The notes below the pieces were generated by a model. It had not been told where the DNA came from and did no database searches. It worked only from the letters and a program-made list of their open reading frames with translations. The position numbers and the translations under genes are program-made. Source: Gaiellales bacterium (GTDB lineage Bacteria > Actinomycetota > Thermoleophilia > Gaiellales > JAICJC01). Taken from it: a stretch of 64,000 nt of DNA. Positions 41,765 to 50,353 of this stretch are shown one piece after another; position 1 is the stretch's first letter; every line of letters starts with the position of its first letter. The DNA lies in the NCBI GenBank assembly GCA_036273515.1, contig DASUHM010000043.1:1-64000 (forward strand), written 5' to 3'.

Positions 41765-43542
41765 GCTGGCGCACGCACCTGGGCGGCGACCTGCGCGCCG
41801 GCGACCAGGACACCCGGGTCACGCTGGCGGGCTGGGTGGCCCGCCGCCGCGATCACGGCGGGCTCATCTTCATCGACCTGCGCGACCAGGCCGGGCTCGT
41901 CCAGCTCGTCTTCAACCCCGACGAGCACGCGGACGCCCACGCCGTCGCGCATACGCTGCGCGCCGAGTTCGTCGTCCAGGCCGAGGGCGTCGTCCGCGCC
42001 CGCTCGGCCGAGACGGTCAACCCGCGCCTCGACACCGGCCGCATCGAGGTGCACGTCGAGCGGCTCGAGGTGTTGGCGACGGCGCCGGTGCTGCCGTTCC
42101 AGCTCGACGACGAGGGCGTCGACGAGACGCTGCGCCTGCGCCACCGCTACCTCGACCTGCGCCGCGACGAGATGCGCCGCAACATCCACGTGCGCTTCAG
42201 GCTGACGCAGATCATCCGCCGCTTCCTCGAGGACCGCGGCTTCTGGGAGCTCGAGACGCCGATCCTGTACAAGTCGACGCCCGAGGGCGCGCGCGAGTTC
42301 CTGGTGCCGACGAGCACGCATCCGGGCCGCTTCTACGCGCTGCCGCAGTCGCCGCAGACGTACAAGCAGCTCTACGTCATCTCCGGCTTCGAGCGCTACT
42401 ACCAGATCGCCCGCTGCTTCCGCGACGAGGCCACCCGGGCCGACCGCACCGCGGAGTTCACCCAGCTCGACATGGAGCTCGGCTTCATCGAGCCAGAGGA
42501 GCTGTTCGAGCTGATCGAGGGAATGTTCTCCATCATCTGGCGCGACCTGATGGACGCCGAGCTGCCGATCCCGTTCCCGCGCATGACCCACGACGAGGCC
42601 ATGCTGCGCTACGCGATGGACAAGCCGGACACCCGCTTCGGCTGCGAGATCGCCGACGTCACGGACGCGCTGCGCGGCACCGAGTTCAAGGCCTTCCGCG
42701 GCGTGATCGACGACGGCGGCGTCGTGCGCGGCTTCGCGGTGCCGGGGGCGATGGACTTCTCGCGCAAGGACTTCGACGGCCTGGTCGATTTCGCCCGAAC
42801 GTGGGGCGGCAAGGGCGTCGCCTGGATGCAGGTCGGCGAGGGCGGGGAGGTGCGCTCCCCGATCGCGAAGTTCATGTCCGAGAGCGAGGTGGCCGGCATC
42901 GTCGCGACAATCGGCGCCGGCGAGGGCGACACGATCCTGCTCGTCGCCGACGCGGTGGACGCGGCGGTGCGGGTGCTCGGCCCGCTGCGCCTCCATCTGG
43001 GCGAGCGGCTCGGCCTGATCCAGAAGGGCTGGAAGCCGCTCTGGATCACCGGCTTCCCCATGTTCGAGTGGCTGCCCGACGAGAACCGCTGGAAGGCGTC
43101 GCACAACCCGTTCAGCGCGCCGGAGCCGGAGTTCGCCGAGAGCTTCGACGCCGATCCGGCGGCCGCCCGCGCCCGCCAGTACGACTTCGTCCTGAACGGG
43201 AACGAGATCGGCGGCGGCTCGATCCGCAACCACCGCCCCGAGATGCAGCAGCGCGTGTTCCGCCTGCTCGGGATCTCCGAGGAGGAGGCCGAGGCCAAGT
43301 TCTCGTTCCTGCTGCGGGCGCTCGAGATGGGCGCGCCGCCCCACGGGGGCATCGCCTTCGGGATCGACCGGCTGGCGATGCTGATCGCCGGCGCCGCCTC
43401 GCTGCGCGACGTGACCGCCTTCCCCAAGGGCCAGGGCGGCGTCGACCCGCTCACCGGCGCGCCCACGCCGGCGACGCCGGCCGAGCTGCGCCAGTACGGG
43501 CTCCGGGTGGTGACGGATCCGGAGCGACCCGCTACGCTGTGA
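41761..43542 (+). CDS. aspS: Aspartyl-tRNA synthetase
   Basis: A 593-residue bacterial-type enzyme. The N-terminal OB-fold binds the anticodon (VTLAGWVARRRDHGGLIFIDLRD). Class II motifs follow (RYLDLRRDEMRRNI; RCFRDEATRADRTAEFTQLD), then the GAD insertion domain at about residues 300-410 and the catalytic C-terminus (GGIAFGIDRLAML). The usual DLRADRQPEFTQ reads ATRADRTAEFTQ here. Whether it charges only tRNA-Asp or also tRNA-Asn cannot be decided. It ends before a strong hairpin. Confidence 0.96.
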   Translation: MSWRTHLGGDLRAGDQDTRVTLAGWVARRRDHGGLIFIDLRDQAGLVQLVFNPDEHADAHAVAHTLRAEFVVQAEGVVRARSAETVNPRLDTGRIEVHVERLEVLATAPVLPFQLDDEGVDETLRLRHRYLDLRRDEMRRNIHVRFRLTQIIRRFLEDRGFWELETPILYKSTPEGAREFLVPTSTHPGRFYALPQSPQTYKQLYVISGFERYYQIARCFRDEATRADRTAEFTQLDMELGFIEPEELFELIEGMFSIIWRDLMDAELPIPFPRMTHDEAMLRYAMDKPDTRFGCEIADVTDALRGTEFKAFRGVIDDGGVVRGFAVPGAMDFSRKDFDGLVDFARTWGGKGVAWMQVGEGGEVRSPIAKFMSESEVAGIVATIGAGEGDTILLVADAVDAAVRVLGPLRLHLGERLGLIQKGWKPLWITGFPMFEWLPDENRWKASHNPFSAPEPEFAESFDADPAAARARQYDFVLNGNEIGGGSIRNHRPEMQQRVFRLLGISEEEAEAKFSFLLRALEMGAPPHGGIAFGIDRLAMLIAGAASLRDVTAFPKGQGGVDPLTGAPTPATPAELRQYGLRVVTDPERPATL

Positions 43543-43672
43543 GCGCCGGCGCCATTTCCTACCGCGCACCACACTTTCGTCGTGCGAACACTTCCAGCGC
43601 CGGAGCGAGGTCGAAGCGGTCGAAGCATCCAGAGAGAGACCGATAGCCGAGCTCCAGGCACCGGCATCTTCG

Positions 43673-43696
43673 GCGGGGGGACGCAGGTCCCCCCGC
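43673..43696 (+). terminator. Strong hairpin in the aspS-cysteine desulfurase gap
   Basis: GCGGGGGGAC and GTCCCCCCGC make a perfect 10-bp stem with a GCAG loop, followed by TTCGTCTTT. It sits 130 nt after aspS and 29 nt before the next GTG, so it could end the hisS-aspS transcript or act as an attenuator for the desulfurase operon. Confidence 0.65.
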
Positions 43697-43724
43697 TTCG
43701 TCTTTCCGGGCCGATAATGCGGCC

Positions 43725-44852
43725 GTGAGCGTCTACCTCGATCACGCGGCGACGACGCCCCTGGGCCCCGACGCGCGGGCGGCGATGGAGCCGTACCTGT
43801 CGGAGCGGTTCGGGAACGCGTCGGAGCCGCACGCCTACGGCCGGGCGGCGCGGGCCGCGCTCGAGGCGGCCCGGGTCACGCTGGCCGAGCTGCTCGACGC
43901 GGAGCCGGGGCAGGTCGTCCTGACGTCGGGCGGTTCGGAGGCCGACAACCAGGCCGTGTTCGGCCTCGCGGGGGCTGAGCCGGGCCGGATCGTCGTGAGC
44001 GCGATCGAGCACCCAGCGGTGCGTGAGCCGGCCCGTGAGCTCGAGCGGCGCGGCTTCGAGGTGGCCTGGGCGCCGGTCGACGGCGACGGCGTGATCGACG
44101 CGGAGGCGTTCGAGGCGCTCGTGCGCCCGGGCGATCGCCTGGCGGCTGCAATGTGGGCGAACAACGTCACGGGCGCAGTCCAGCCGGTCGACCGGCTGGC
44201 CTCCGCCGCGGCGGACGCGCGGGTGCCGTTCCACTGCGACGCCGTGCAGGCCGCCGCCTCGTTCCCGGTCGGCTTGCGCTCGTCGGGCGCGGCGTTCCTG
44301 GCGCTCTCGGCGCACAAGCTCGGCGGACCCAAGGGCGTCGGCTGCCTGGTCGCCCGCGAGCCCGGCCGGATCCCGCCCCTCGTCTGGGGCGGGGGCCAGG
44401 AGCGCGGCCTGCGTTCGGGCACCGAGAACATCCCCGGTGCCGTCGGCTTCGCGGCGGCGCTGGCCGCGACCCGGGCGGCGGACGACCGCCGGGCGGCCCT
44501 GCGTGAGCGGCTCGAGGCGGCGCTCCGGGCTGAGATCACCGTCGTCTCGGCCGGCGCCGAGCGGCTGCCGGGCCACCTGCTCGCGCTCGTGCCCGGGATC
44601 CGGGCCGAGCTGCTCGTGCTCGCCCTCGACCGGGAGGGCTACGCGGTCGCGGCGGGTTCTGCCTGCGCCGCGGGCGACGCCGAGCCGAGCCATGTCCTGG
44701 TCGCCCAGGGCATGTCGGCCCGCGACGCGCGCAGCGTCGTTCGCGTCTCGCTCGGCCCCGGGACGACCGAGGCGGAGGTCGACGGCTTCGCCGCCGCGTT
44801 CGCCGGCTGCCTGGGCCGGCTGCGCGAGGGCGGCCTCGCCGAGGCGGTGTGA
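43725..44852 (+). CDS. Cysteine desulfurase (NifS/IscS family)
   Basis: A 375-residue PLP enzyme. VYLDHAATTPLGP is the N-terminus, the PLP lysine is in ALSAHKLGGPKGVG, RSGTENIPG precedes the C-domain, and the persulfide Cys is in GSACAAGDAEPSHVL, a short-loop arrangement as in IscS/NifS. It removes sulfur from cysteine to form an enzyme persulfide. It overlaps the IscU-MnmA fusion by 4 nt (GTGA), so sulfur is very likely delivered there for tRNA thiolation. Confidence 0.94.
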   Translation: MSVYLDHAATTPLGPDARAAMEPYLSERFGNASEPHAYGRAARAALEAARVTLAELLDAEPGQVVLTSGGSEADNQAVFGLAGAEPGRIVVSAIEHPAVREPARELERRGFEVAWAPVDGDGVIDAEAFEALVRPGDRLAAAMWANNVTGAVQPVDRLASAAADARVPFHCDAVQAAASFPVGLRSSGAAFLALSAHKLGGPKGVGCLVAREPGRIPPLVWGGGQERGLRSGTENIPGAVGFAAALAATRAADDRRAALRERLEAALRAEITVVSAGAERLPGHLLALVPGIRAELLVLALDREGYAVAAGSACAAGDAEPSHVLVAQGMSARDARSVVRVSLGPGTTEAEVDGFAAAFAGCLGRLREGGLAEAV

Positions 44853-46273
44853 CGGTGTACTCGGCCGCGACCGTCGACCATGCGCTCGCGCTCCGCTTCG
44901 CGGGCGCCGCCGGTCCGGACGCCGTCGCCGGCGAGGCGGGGGACGCCGTCTGCGGCGATGCCGTGCGGATCGAGCTGCGCGTCGTCGACGGGCGCATCGC
45001 CGCCGCCCGCCATCGCACGTTCGCCTGCCCTCATGCCACCGCTGCCGCGGAGCTCGCCTGCCGCCTCGCCGAGGGCCGCGACCTGCTCCACGCGGCCACG
45101 ATCGGCGCCGGCGAGCTCGAGGCCGAGCTGACGCCCGCCGCGGGCAACCGCGGCTGCGTCGCCCTCGCGGCCGACTCGCTGCACGAGGCACTGGCGGCGT
45201 CGCTCGAGACCGCCGGGCTCCCGCTCAGCGATGGGCGGGTCGCCGTGGCGATGTCGGGCGGTGTCGACTCTGCGGTCGCCCTGCTGAAGGCAGTCGAGGC
45301 GGGGCTCGAGCCGGTCGGGGTCACGCTGCGGCTGTGGATCGACCCGGGCGCGCCTGACGGCGAGCGGGCGTGCTGCTCGCCGCGGTCCGTGCGGGCCGCC
45401 CGGGAAGCGTGCCATGCGCTCGGCGTGCCGCACTTCGGGCTCGACCTCCGCGAGCAGTTTCGCCGCGACGTCGTCGAGGACTTCCTCGGCGGCTTCCGGG
45501 CCGGCCTGACTCCGAACCCGTGCATGCGCTGCAACGGCGGCTTCCGCTTCGCCGCGCTGGCGGAGTTCGCCGACCGCGTCGGCGCGCCCCGGCTCGCCAC
45601 CGGCCACTACGCGCGCGTGCGCCGCAGGGACGGGCGCACGCTGCTCGTCCGCGGCGCCGACCCGGCCAAGGACCAGTCGTACATGCTCGCGTCGGTGCCG
45701 GTCTCGATCCTGGAACGGTGCTGGTTCCCGCTGGGCGAGCAGACCAAGGCGCAGACGCGGGCCGAGGCGGGCTCCGCCGGCCTGGCCGCGGCCCGGCGGC
45801 CGGAGAGCCAGGACGTCTGCTTCGTCGGCGGCGGCGACCACCGCGCCTTCCTCGAGCGGCACGGCGGCGCCGGCCGGGCGGGGGAGATCGTCGACGCCGG
45901 CGGGCACGCGCTCGGCAGGCATGGCGGCGTGCACCGCTTCACTCCTGGCCAACGGCGCGGGATCGGCGTCGCCGCGAGCGAGCCGCTCTACGTGCTCGAG
46001 GTGCAGGCCGGGCGGGGCCGGGTCGTCGTCGGCCCGCGCGCTCAGCTCGAGCGCCGCACGGTGACCGTCGCGCCCGGCCGGCTGCTCGCGCCGGCGTCGC
46101 GGGTGCAGGCGAAGCTGCGCTACCGAACCGAGCCGGTGTGGGCGACGGTGCGGCCCGACGGCGAGGGCTTCAGGCTCGACCTGGACGAGCCGGTGGTAGG
46201 TGTCGCGCCCGGCCAGACCGCCGTCCTCTACGACGACGACGCGGTTGTCGGCGCGGGCGTGATCGCCCCCTGA
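44849..46273 (+). CDS. mnmA: IscU-like scaffold fused to tRNA 2-thiouridylase MnmA
   Basis: A 474-residue fusion. Residues 1-125 are IscU/NifU-N-like with all three cluster ligands at IscU spacing: Cys35 in AVCGDAVRI, Cys60 in TFACPHATAAAELAC and Cys103 in NRGCVALAADSLHEAL. From residue 130 comes MnmA: PP-loop VAMSGGVDSAVAL, catalytic Cys region NPCMRCNGGFRF, GHYARV, KDQSYMLASV, second Cys in ESQDVCFVG, and the C-terminal beta domain. MnmA makes 2-thiouridine at position 34 of Lys/Glu/Gln tRNAs. The start is GTG 44849. The fusion suggests sulfur or Fe-S handover within one polypeptide. Confidence 0.92.
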   Translation: MTVYSAATVDHALALRFAGAAGPDAVAGEAGDAVCGDAVRIELRVVDGRIAAARHRTFACPHATAAAELACRLAEGRDLLHAATIGAGELEAELTPAAGNRGCVALAADSLHEALAASLETAGLPLSDGRVAVAMSGGVDSAVALLKAVEAGLEPVGVTLRLWIDPGAPDGERACCSPRSVRAAREACHALGVPHFGLDLREQFRRDVVEDFLGGFRAGLTPNPCMRCNGGFRFAALAEFADRVGAPRLATGHYARVRRRDGRTLLVRGADPAKDQSYMLASVPVSILERCWFPLGEQTKAQTRAEAGSAGLAAARRPESQDVCFVGGGDHRAFLERHGGAGRAGEIVDAGGHALGRHGGVHRFTPGQRRGIGVAASEPLYVLEVQAGRGRVVVGPRAQLERRTVTVAPGRLLAPASRVQAKLRYRTEPVWATVRPDGEGFRLDLDEPVVGVAPGQTAVLYDDDAVVGAGVIAP

Positions 46274-46314
46274 AGGGCGGGATAGGATAGGTTCCCCCCG
46301 ACCCAGGGAGCCGC

Positions 46315-46710
46315 ATGCACCTCGCCTTACTCGCCACCTCGACCGACATCTGGCACTACGCGCTGGCCGTGTTTCTCCTGCTCACCGGCATCGGTGCCTG
46401 CTTCGCCCTCGTCCGTGCCGGGATGACGCTCGGGCGGGTGAACATGGTGCTCGACGGGGTGATGAAAGAGCTCGTCCCGATGCTGGCGAAGGTGTCGACC
46501 TCGCTCGACCACGTGAACGAGGAGCTCGACAAGGTCGGCCGGATCACCGACTCGGCGACCGACGCGACCGCCAAGGTCGACGCGACGGTGCGCACGGTCT
46601 CGGAGGCGATCTCGAAACCGTTCCGGGCGGTGTCCGGGTTCACGGCGGGGATCTCGCACGGGTTCGGGGTGTTCAAGAACAAGCGCGACCAGCGCGGGGG
46701 CGTGGTGTGA
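46315..46710 (+). CDS. DUF948-like membrane protein
   Basis: A 131-residue protein. One N-terminal helix (YALAVFLLLTGIGACFALVRAG) is followed by an amphipathic coiled-coil-like region with DHVNEELDKVGRITDSATDATAKVD repeats, the layout of DUF948 general-stress-type proteins. It overlaps the next small gene by 4 nt. Function unknown; possibly envelope-associated. Confidence 0.75.
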   Translation: MHLALLATSTDIWHYALAVFLLLTGIGACFALVRAGMTLGRVNMVLDGVMKELVPMLAKVSTSLDHVNEELDKVGRITDSATDATAKVDATVRTVSEAISKPFRAVSGFTAGISHGFGVFKNKRDQRGGVV

Positions 46711-46964
46711 AGCGCGGGCTGGCGCTGTCGGTCGCCCTCTCGGCGGCCGCAGCGGCGCTCTACAAGCGGGCACAGCACGTGGCCGAGACGGAGCAGCGCA
46801 GCCTCGGCGAGGTGCTCCGCGAGATGCCCGGCCGGATCTCGCACGACCTGCGCACCCTTCCCGACGACCTGCGCACCGCCGCCCATGAGGGCAAGACCGC
46901 GGCGAAGCGCCGCTCGGCCGAGGTCGAGGAGGACTACCGCCAGGCCGCCAACCCGACGCCCTAA
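46707..46964 (+). CDS. Small hypothetical protein paired with the DUF948 gene
   Basis: An 85-residue protein from GTG 46707 (GTGA overlap). A short hydrophobic start (RGLALSVALSAAAAALY) leads into a charged helix-rich body (LGEVLREMPGRISHDLRTLPDDLRTAAHEGKTAAKRRSAEVEEDY), reminiscent of YtxH-type proteins. Coupling to the DUF948 gene suggests that the two products interact. An inverted repeat follows its stop. Confidence 0.7.
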   Translation: MKRGLALSVALSAAAAALYKRAQHVAETEQRSLGEVLREMPGRISHDLRTLPDDLRTAAHEGKTAAKRRSAEVEEDYRQAANPTP

Positions 46965-46967
46965 GGC

Positions 46968-46998
46968 GCACCAAGCGGGGTCAGACCCCTTTTGGTGC
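46968..46998. repeat. GGGGTCTGACCCC-family inverted repeat (copy 3, opposite orientation)
   Basis: GCACCA and TGGTGC bracket AGCGGGGTCAGACCCCTTT. It is the reverse complement of copy 1 with a single change. It lies 4 nt after the stop of the 85-residue gene. Confidence 0.8.
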
Positions 46999-47019
46999 AG
47001 GGCGTAAGCTGGAAAGGAG

Positions 47020-47358
47020 ATGGCAGAGGCCGCCACCTTCGCGCCGCCCCCGCTCGCGCGGCGAGCGCTGGTCCCGGCCGCCCGCGTTCTCCTTGTCGTG
47101 AACGAGGTGCTGTTCGCGATCGCGGGATGGCTGCTTCTGCCGGTGGATGTCGCGACGCCGACGACGGAGCACCTGTGGTTCGTCGGGTGGTTCTTCCTGC
47201 TGATCAGCGCGTTCGCGCTCGTGTTGGGCGGATGGAAGGCGGTCTGCCTCGCGATTCCCTGGCGTGCTGATGGGTCACTCGTCTGGGCGTGGGGCTGGCT
47301 TGCGGCATACGCCGCCTACGGCGTGTACTGCTCCATCTCCATCGTGCAGCTCGTCTGA
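47020..47358 (+). CDS. Small polytopic membrane protein, function unknown
   Basis: A 112-residue protein with three or four hydrophobic segments (RVLLVVNEVLFAIAGWLLL, WFVGWFFLLISAFALVLGGW, then LVWAWGWLAAYAAYGVYCSI). ATG 47020 follows a GGAAAGGAG site. It is bounded on both sides by members of the GGGGTCTGACCCC repeat family, so it may be an isolated cassette. No family is recognised. Confidence 0.7.
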   Translation: MAEAATFAPPPLARRALVPAARVLLVVNEVLFAIAGWLLLPVDVATPTTEHLWFVGWFFLLISAFALVLGGWKAVCLAIPWRADGSLVWAWGWLAAYAAYGVYCSISIVQLV

Positions 47359-47390
47359 CCCGCCAGTAGGGTCTGACCCCGCCTGGCGGG
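47359..47390. repeat. GGGGTCTGACCCC-family inverted repeat (copy 4, variant)
   Basis: CCCGCCAG and CTGGCGGG flank TAGGGTCTGACCCCGC. It starts at the base after the TGA of the 112-residue gene. The arms differ from copies 1, 3 and 5 but the core is the same. Confidence 0.75.
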
Positions 47391-47395
47391 GCCGT

Positions 47396-47426
47396 GCACC
47401 AAAAGGGGTCTGACCCCGCCTGGTGC
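47396..47426. repeat. GGGGTCTGACCCC-family inverted repeat (copy 5)
   Basis: GCACCA-AAAGGGGTCTGACCCCGCC-TGGTGC is identical to the copy at 27185-27217 over this span. It ends 1 nt before the stop codon of the groES-like gene on the minus strand. Confidence 0.8.
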
Positions 47427-47427
47427 G

Positions 47428-47745
47428 TCAGTCCGTGATGCGGGCGATCAGCTCGCGGCGGTCGATCAGGCGCTTGGGCTCGCCGGCCGGCGAGAGCTCG
47501 AAGCCCGCGCCGCGCGGGTAGAGCACCTTGTCGCCGGGGGCGACGCCCTGCACGTCCTCGCCGACCGCGACCACGACGCCGGAGAGGCACGACGAGTCGC
47601 TGCTGGCGGGGATGATCAGGCCGGCGTTCGTCTCGGTCTCGTCGTCGACCGGCTCGACGAGCACGAACTGGTCGAGCGGCTCGATCGAGCCGCGGCCGCC
47701 GGGGCGGGCGTGCTCGAAGCGCTCCAGCGTGTCATCCCCATGCAT
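47428..47745 (-). CDS. groES: GroES-type co-chaperonin (Cpn10)
   Basis: A 105-residue Cpn10 barrel. SIEPLDQFVLVEPVDDETETNAGLIIP is the family N-terminal strand pair. The mobile loop has IIPASSDSSCLSGVVVAVGE, and VAPGDKVLYPRGAGFEL and KRLIDRRELIARI complete the fold. ATG 47745 sits in a CCCCATGCATGGGG palindrome. No groEL lies nearby, and the loop differs from the usual IVLPDTAKEKPQ, so this may be a divergent or second copy. Confidence 0.85.
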   Translation of the reverse strand: MHGDDTLERFEHARPGGRGSIEPLDQFVLVEPVDDETETNAGLIIPASSDSSCLSGVVVAVGEDVQGVAPGDKVLYPRGAGFELSPAGEPKRLIDRRELIARITD

Positions 47746-47782
47746 GGGGCAGAGGATACCCACCGGTAGAATGCGCCCGCAC

Positions 47783-50353
47783 ATGCGCTCCCACGAGATT
47801 CGCCGCCGGTTTGTCGACCACTTCAACGCCACGGGGCACCAGCAGCTCCCGAGCGGGTCGCTGGTCCCGCCCGACTGGGATCAGTCCGTCCTCATCACGA
47901 CGGCCGGGATGCAGCCGCTGAAGCAGTACTTCCTCGGCCTCGACGAGCCACCGTCCAACCGTCTTGTCACCGTGCAGAAGTGCTTCCGCACCGTCGACAT
48001 CGACGAGGTCGGCCGCACCGCCCACCACCTCACCTTCTTCGAGATGCTCGGCAACTTCTCGATCGGCGACTACTTCAAGGACTTCGCCGTCGAGCAGGCC
48101 TGGACGCTCGTCACCTCGCCGCAGGGCTTCGGGTTCGACCCCGACCGGCTGTGGGCGACCGTCTACCGCGGCGACGAGAAGGTGCCGGCCGACGAGGAGG
48201 CCATCGACCTCTGGCTGGGCGTCGGCGTCCCCGCCGAGCGGATCCTGCGGCTCGGGAGCGACAACTTCTGGCAGGCCGGGCCGGTCGGCCCGTGCGGCCC
48301 CTGCTCCGAGCTGCACTACGACCGCGGCGCCGAGTTCGGCTGCGGACGGCCCGAGTGCGGCCCCGACTGCGACTGCGACCGCTTCATCGAGTTCTGGAAC
48401 CTCGTGTTCATGCAGTACAACATGCTCGACGACGGCTCCCTCGTCCCGCTGCCGTCCCCGAGCATCGACACCGGCGCCGGGCTCGAGCGCTGCACCATGC
48501 TCGCCCAGGGCGTCGAGAGCGCCTACCTGACCGACGCGTTCGGAGACCTGATCGAGGTGGTCGAGGGCTGGAGCGGCGCGAAGTACGGCCGCAGCGCCGC
48601 CGAGACCAAGGCGCTCAAGGTGCTCGCCGACCACGGCCGGGCCATGAGCTTCCTCGCCACCGACGGCATCGAGCCGTCCAACGAGGGCCGCGGCTACGTG
48701 CTGCGGCGGGTGATCCGCCGCGCGGTCCAGCACGGCCGCCGGATCGGCCTCGACGACCGCTTCGCCACGCGGCTGCACGCCCGCGTCGTCGAGCTGCTGG
48801 GCGAGGCCCACCCCGAGCTGCGCCGTGAGCAGGCCCGGGTCGCCGCCGAGCTCGCCGCCGAGGAGGAGCGCTTCTCGCGCACGCTCGAGACGGGCGGCAA
48901 GCTGCTCGACGAGCTGCTTGCCGGCACGGGCTCCGAGGTGCCCGCCGACGCCGCCTTCCGGCTCCACGACACCTACGGCTTCCCGATCGAGCTGACCGTC
49001 GAGATCGCCGCCGAGCAGGGAAAGACGGTCGACGAGGCCGGCTTCGCCGAGCTGATGGACCAGCAGCGCGATCGTGCCCGCGCAGCCACGGGCGGCCGTG
49101 TGGACACCTCCGAGCTGCGCACCGACTTCTCGGCCGAGTTCGTGGGCTACGAGCGGCTCGATGTGACGACGCAGGTGGGCGCGCTGCACGACCGCGGCGA
49201 CGGCTCCGCCCTCGTCAAGCTGCGCTCCTCGCCCTTCTACCCCCGCGGCGGCGGCCAGGTGGCCGACCGCGGCTGGATCGAGACCGACTCCGCCCGCGCC
49301 GTGGTCGAGGACGTCGTCCGCGTCGACGCCGACCAGGTCGTCGTGGCCCGGCTGGAGCAGGGCGAGCTGCACGCCGGCGAGCGGGTGCGCGCGCACGTCG
49401 ACGGCGAGGCCCGGCGGCCGACCATGGCCAACCACACGGCCACGCACCTCCTGCACGCCGCGCTGCGGGAGGTGCTCGGCGACCACGTCACCCAGGCCGG
49501 CTCCTACGTCGGCCCCGACAAGCTGCGCTTCGACTTCCGCCACGGCGCCCCGATGACGGACGTCGAGGTCGCTCGGGTGACCGCGACCGTGAACGACCAC
49601 ATCGTCGCCAACCACCCGCTCCACATCTTCGTGACCACGCAGGAGCACGCCCGCGAGCTCGGCGCCATGATGCTCTTCGGTGAGAAGTACGGCGAGCACG
49701 TCCGCGTCGTCGAGATCCCGGACGTCTCGCGCGAGCTCTGCGGCGGCACCCACGTGCGCTCTACGGCCGAGATCGGCGCGTTCGTCCTCACCCGCGAGAC
49801 GAGCTCCTCCCAGGGCGTGCGCCGGATCGAGGCCCTCACGGCCGGCGCCGCGCTCGAGCACCTGCGCGACGAGGCCGGCGAGGCCGTCCAGCTGCGCGAC
49901 CGCGTCGGTGAGCTCGAGGCCGAGCTGCGCAAGGCCGCCAAGCAGGCGCCCGTGGCTGCTGCATCGGCGAACGGCGGCGACGCCGGGCTGATCGACGGCG
50001 CCTCCGAGGAGTCCGGCGTGTGGATCGTCGCCGACGTGATCGACGGCGCCGACGCCGACCGCCTGCTCCAGCTCTCCGACAAGGTGCGGTCGAAGCTGTC
50101 GCCCGCCGCCGCCGTGCTGGGCGGGAACGCCGGCGGCAAGGCCCACCTGGTCGCCAGCTTCGACCCCGGCGCCCAGGCCCGCGGGCTCTCGGCCGTCGAC
50201 GTGATCCGCGAGGTCGCCCCGATCGTCTCCGGCGGTGGCGGCGGCCGGCCGGCCCTGGCCCGCGCCGGCGGCTCCGACGCGTCCCAGCTCGAGGCCGCCG
50301 TCAAGGCGGCCGCCGACCGCATCCGGGAGCATCTGCAGGGATCGCCCGGATGA
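47783..50353 (+). CDS. alaS: Alanyl-tRNA synthetase
   Basis: An 856-residue class II enzyme. The catalytic core includes LITTAGMQPLKQYFLG, KCFRTVDIDEVGRTAHHLTFFEMLGNFS and GPCGPCSELHYDRG, with a Cys-rich zinc-like insertion (CGRPECGPDCDCDR). The editing domain has MANHTATHLLHAALR and the zinc ligands of CGGTHVRSTAEIG, and the C-Ala domain is at the end. ATG 47783 fits the family; ATG 47771 is an in-frame alternative. Head of the alaS-ruvX-mltG-aroE run. Confidence 0.96.
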   Translation: MRSHEIRRRFVDHFNATGHQQLPSGSLVPPDWDQSVLITTAGMQPLKQYFLGLDEPPSNRLVTVQKCFRTVDIDEVGRTAHHLTFFEMLGNFSIGDYFKDFAVEQAWTLVTSPQGFGFDPDRLWATVYRGDEKVPADEEAIDLWLGVGVPAERILRLGSDNFWQAGPVGPCGPCSELHYDRGAEFGCGRPECGPDCDCDRFIEFWNLVFMQYNMLDDGSLVPLPSPSIDTGAGLERCTMLAQGVESAYLTDAFGDLIEVVEGWSGAKYGRSAAETKALKVLADHGRAMSFLATDGIEPSNEGRGYVLRRVIRRAVQHGRRIGLDDRFATRLHARVVELLGEAHPELRREQARVAAELAAEEERFSRTLETGGKLLDELLAGTGSEVPADAAFRLHDTYGFPIELTVEIAAEQGKTVDEAGFAELMDQQRDRARAATGGRVDTSELRTDFSAEFVGYERLDVTTQVGALHDRGDGSALVKLRSSPFYPRGGGQVADRGWIETDSARAVVEDVVRVDADQVVVARLEQGELHAGERVRAHVDGEARRPTMANHTATHLLHAALREVLGDHVTQAGSYVGPDKLRFDFRHGAPMTDVEVARVTATVNDHIVANHPLHIFVTTQEHARELGAMMLFGEKYGEHVRVVEIPDVSRELCGGTHVRSTAEIGAFVLTRETSSSQGVRRIEALTAGAALEHLRDEAGEAVQLRDRVGELEAELRKAAKQAPVAAASANGGDAGLIDGASEESGVWIVADVIDGADADRLLQLSDKVRSKLSPAAAVLGGNAGGKAHLVASFDPGAQARGLSAVDVIREVAPIVSGGGGGRPALARAGGSDASQLEAAVKAAADRIREHLQGSPG

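Noticed and set aside
43543-43724. T-box leader
   Set aside because: CAGGCACCGGC only loosely resembles the T-box antiterminator sequence, and the downstream gene is not a typical T-box target.
47428-47832. Longer GroES-like protein with a 29-residue N-terminal extension
   Set aside because: The extension overlaps the alaS start region in antisense and has no family-like sequence; ATG 47745 begins close to the conserved domain.
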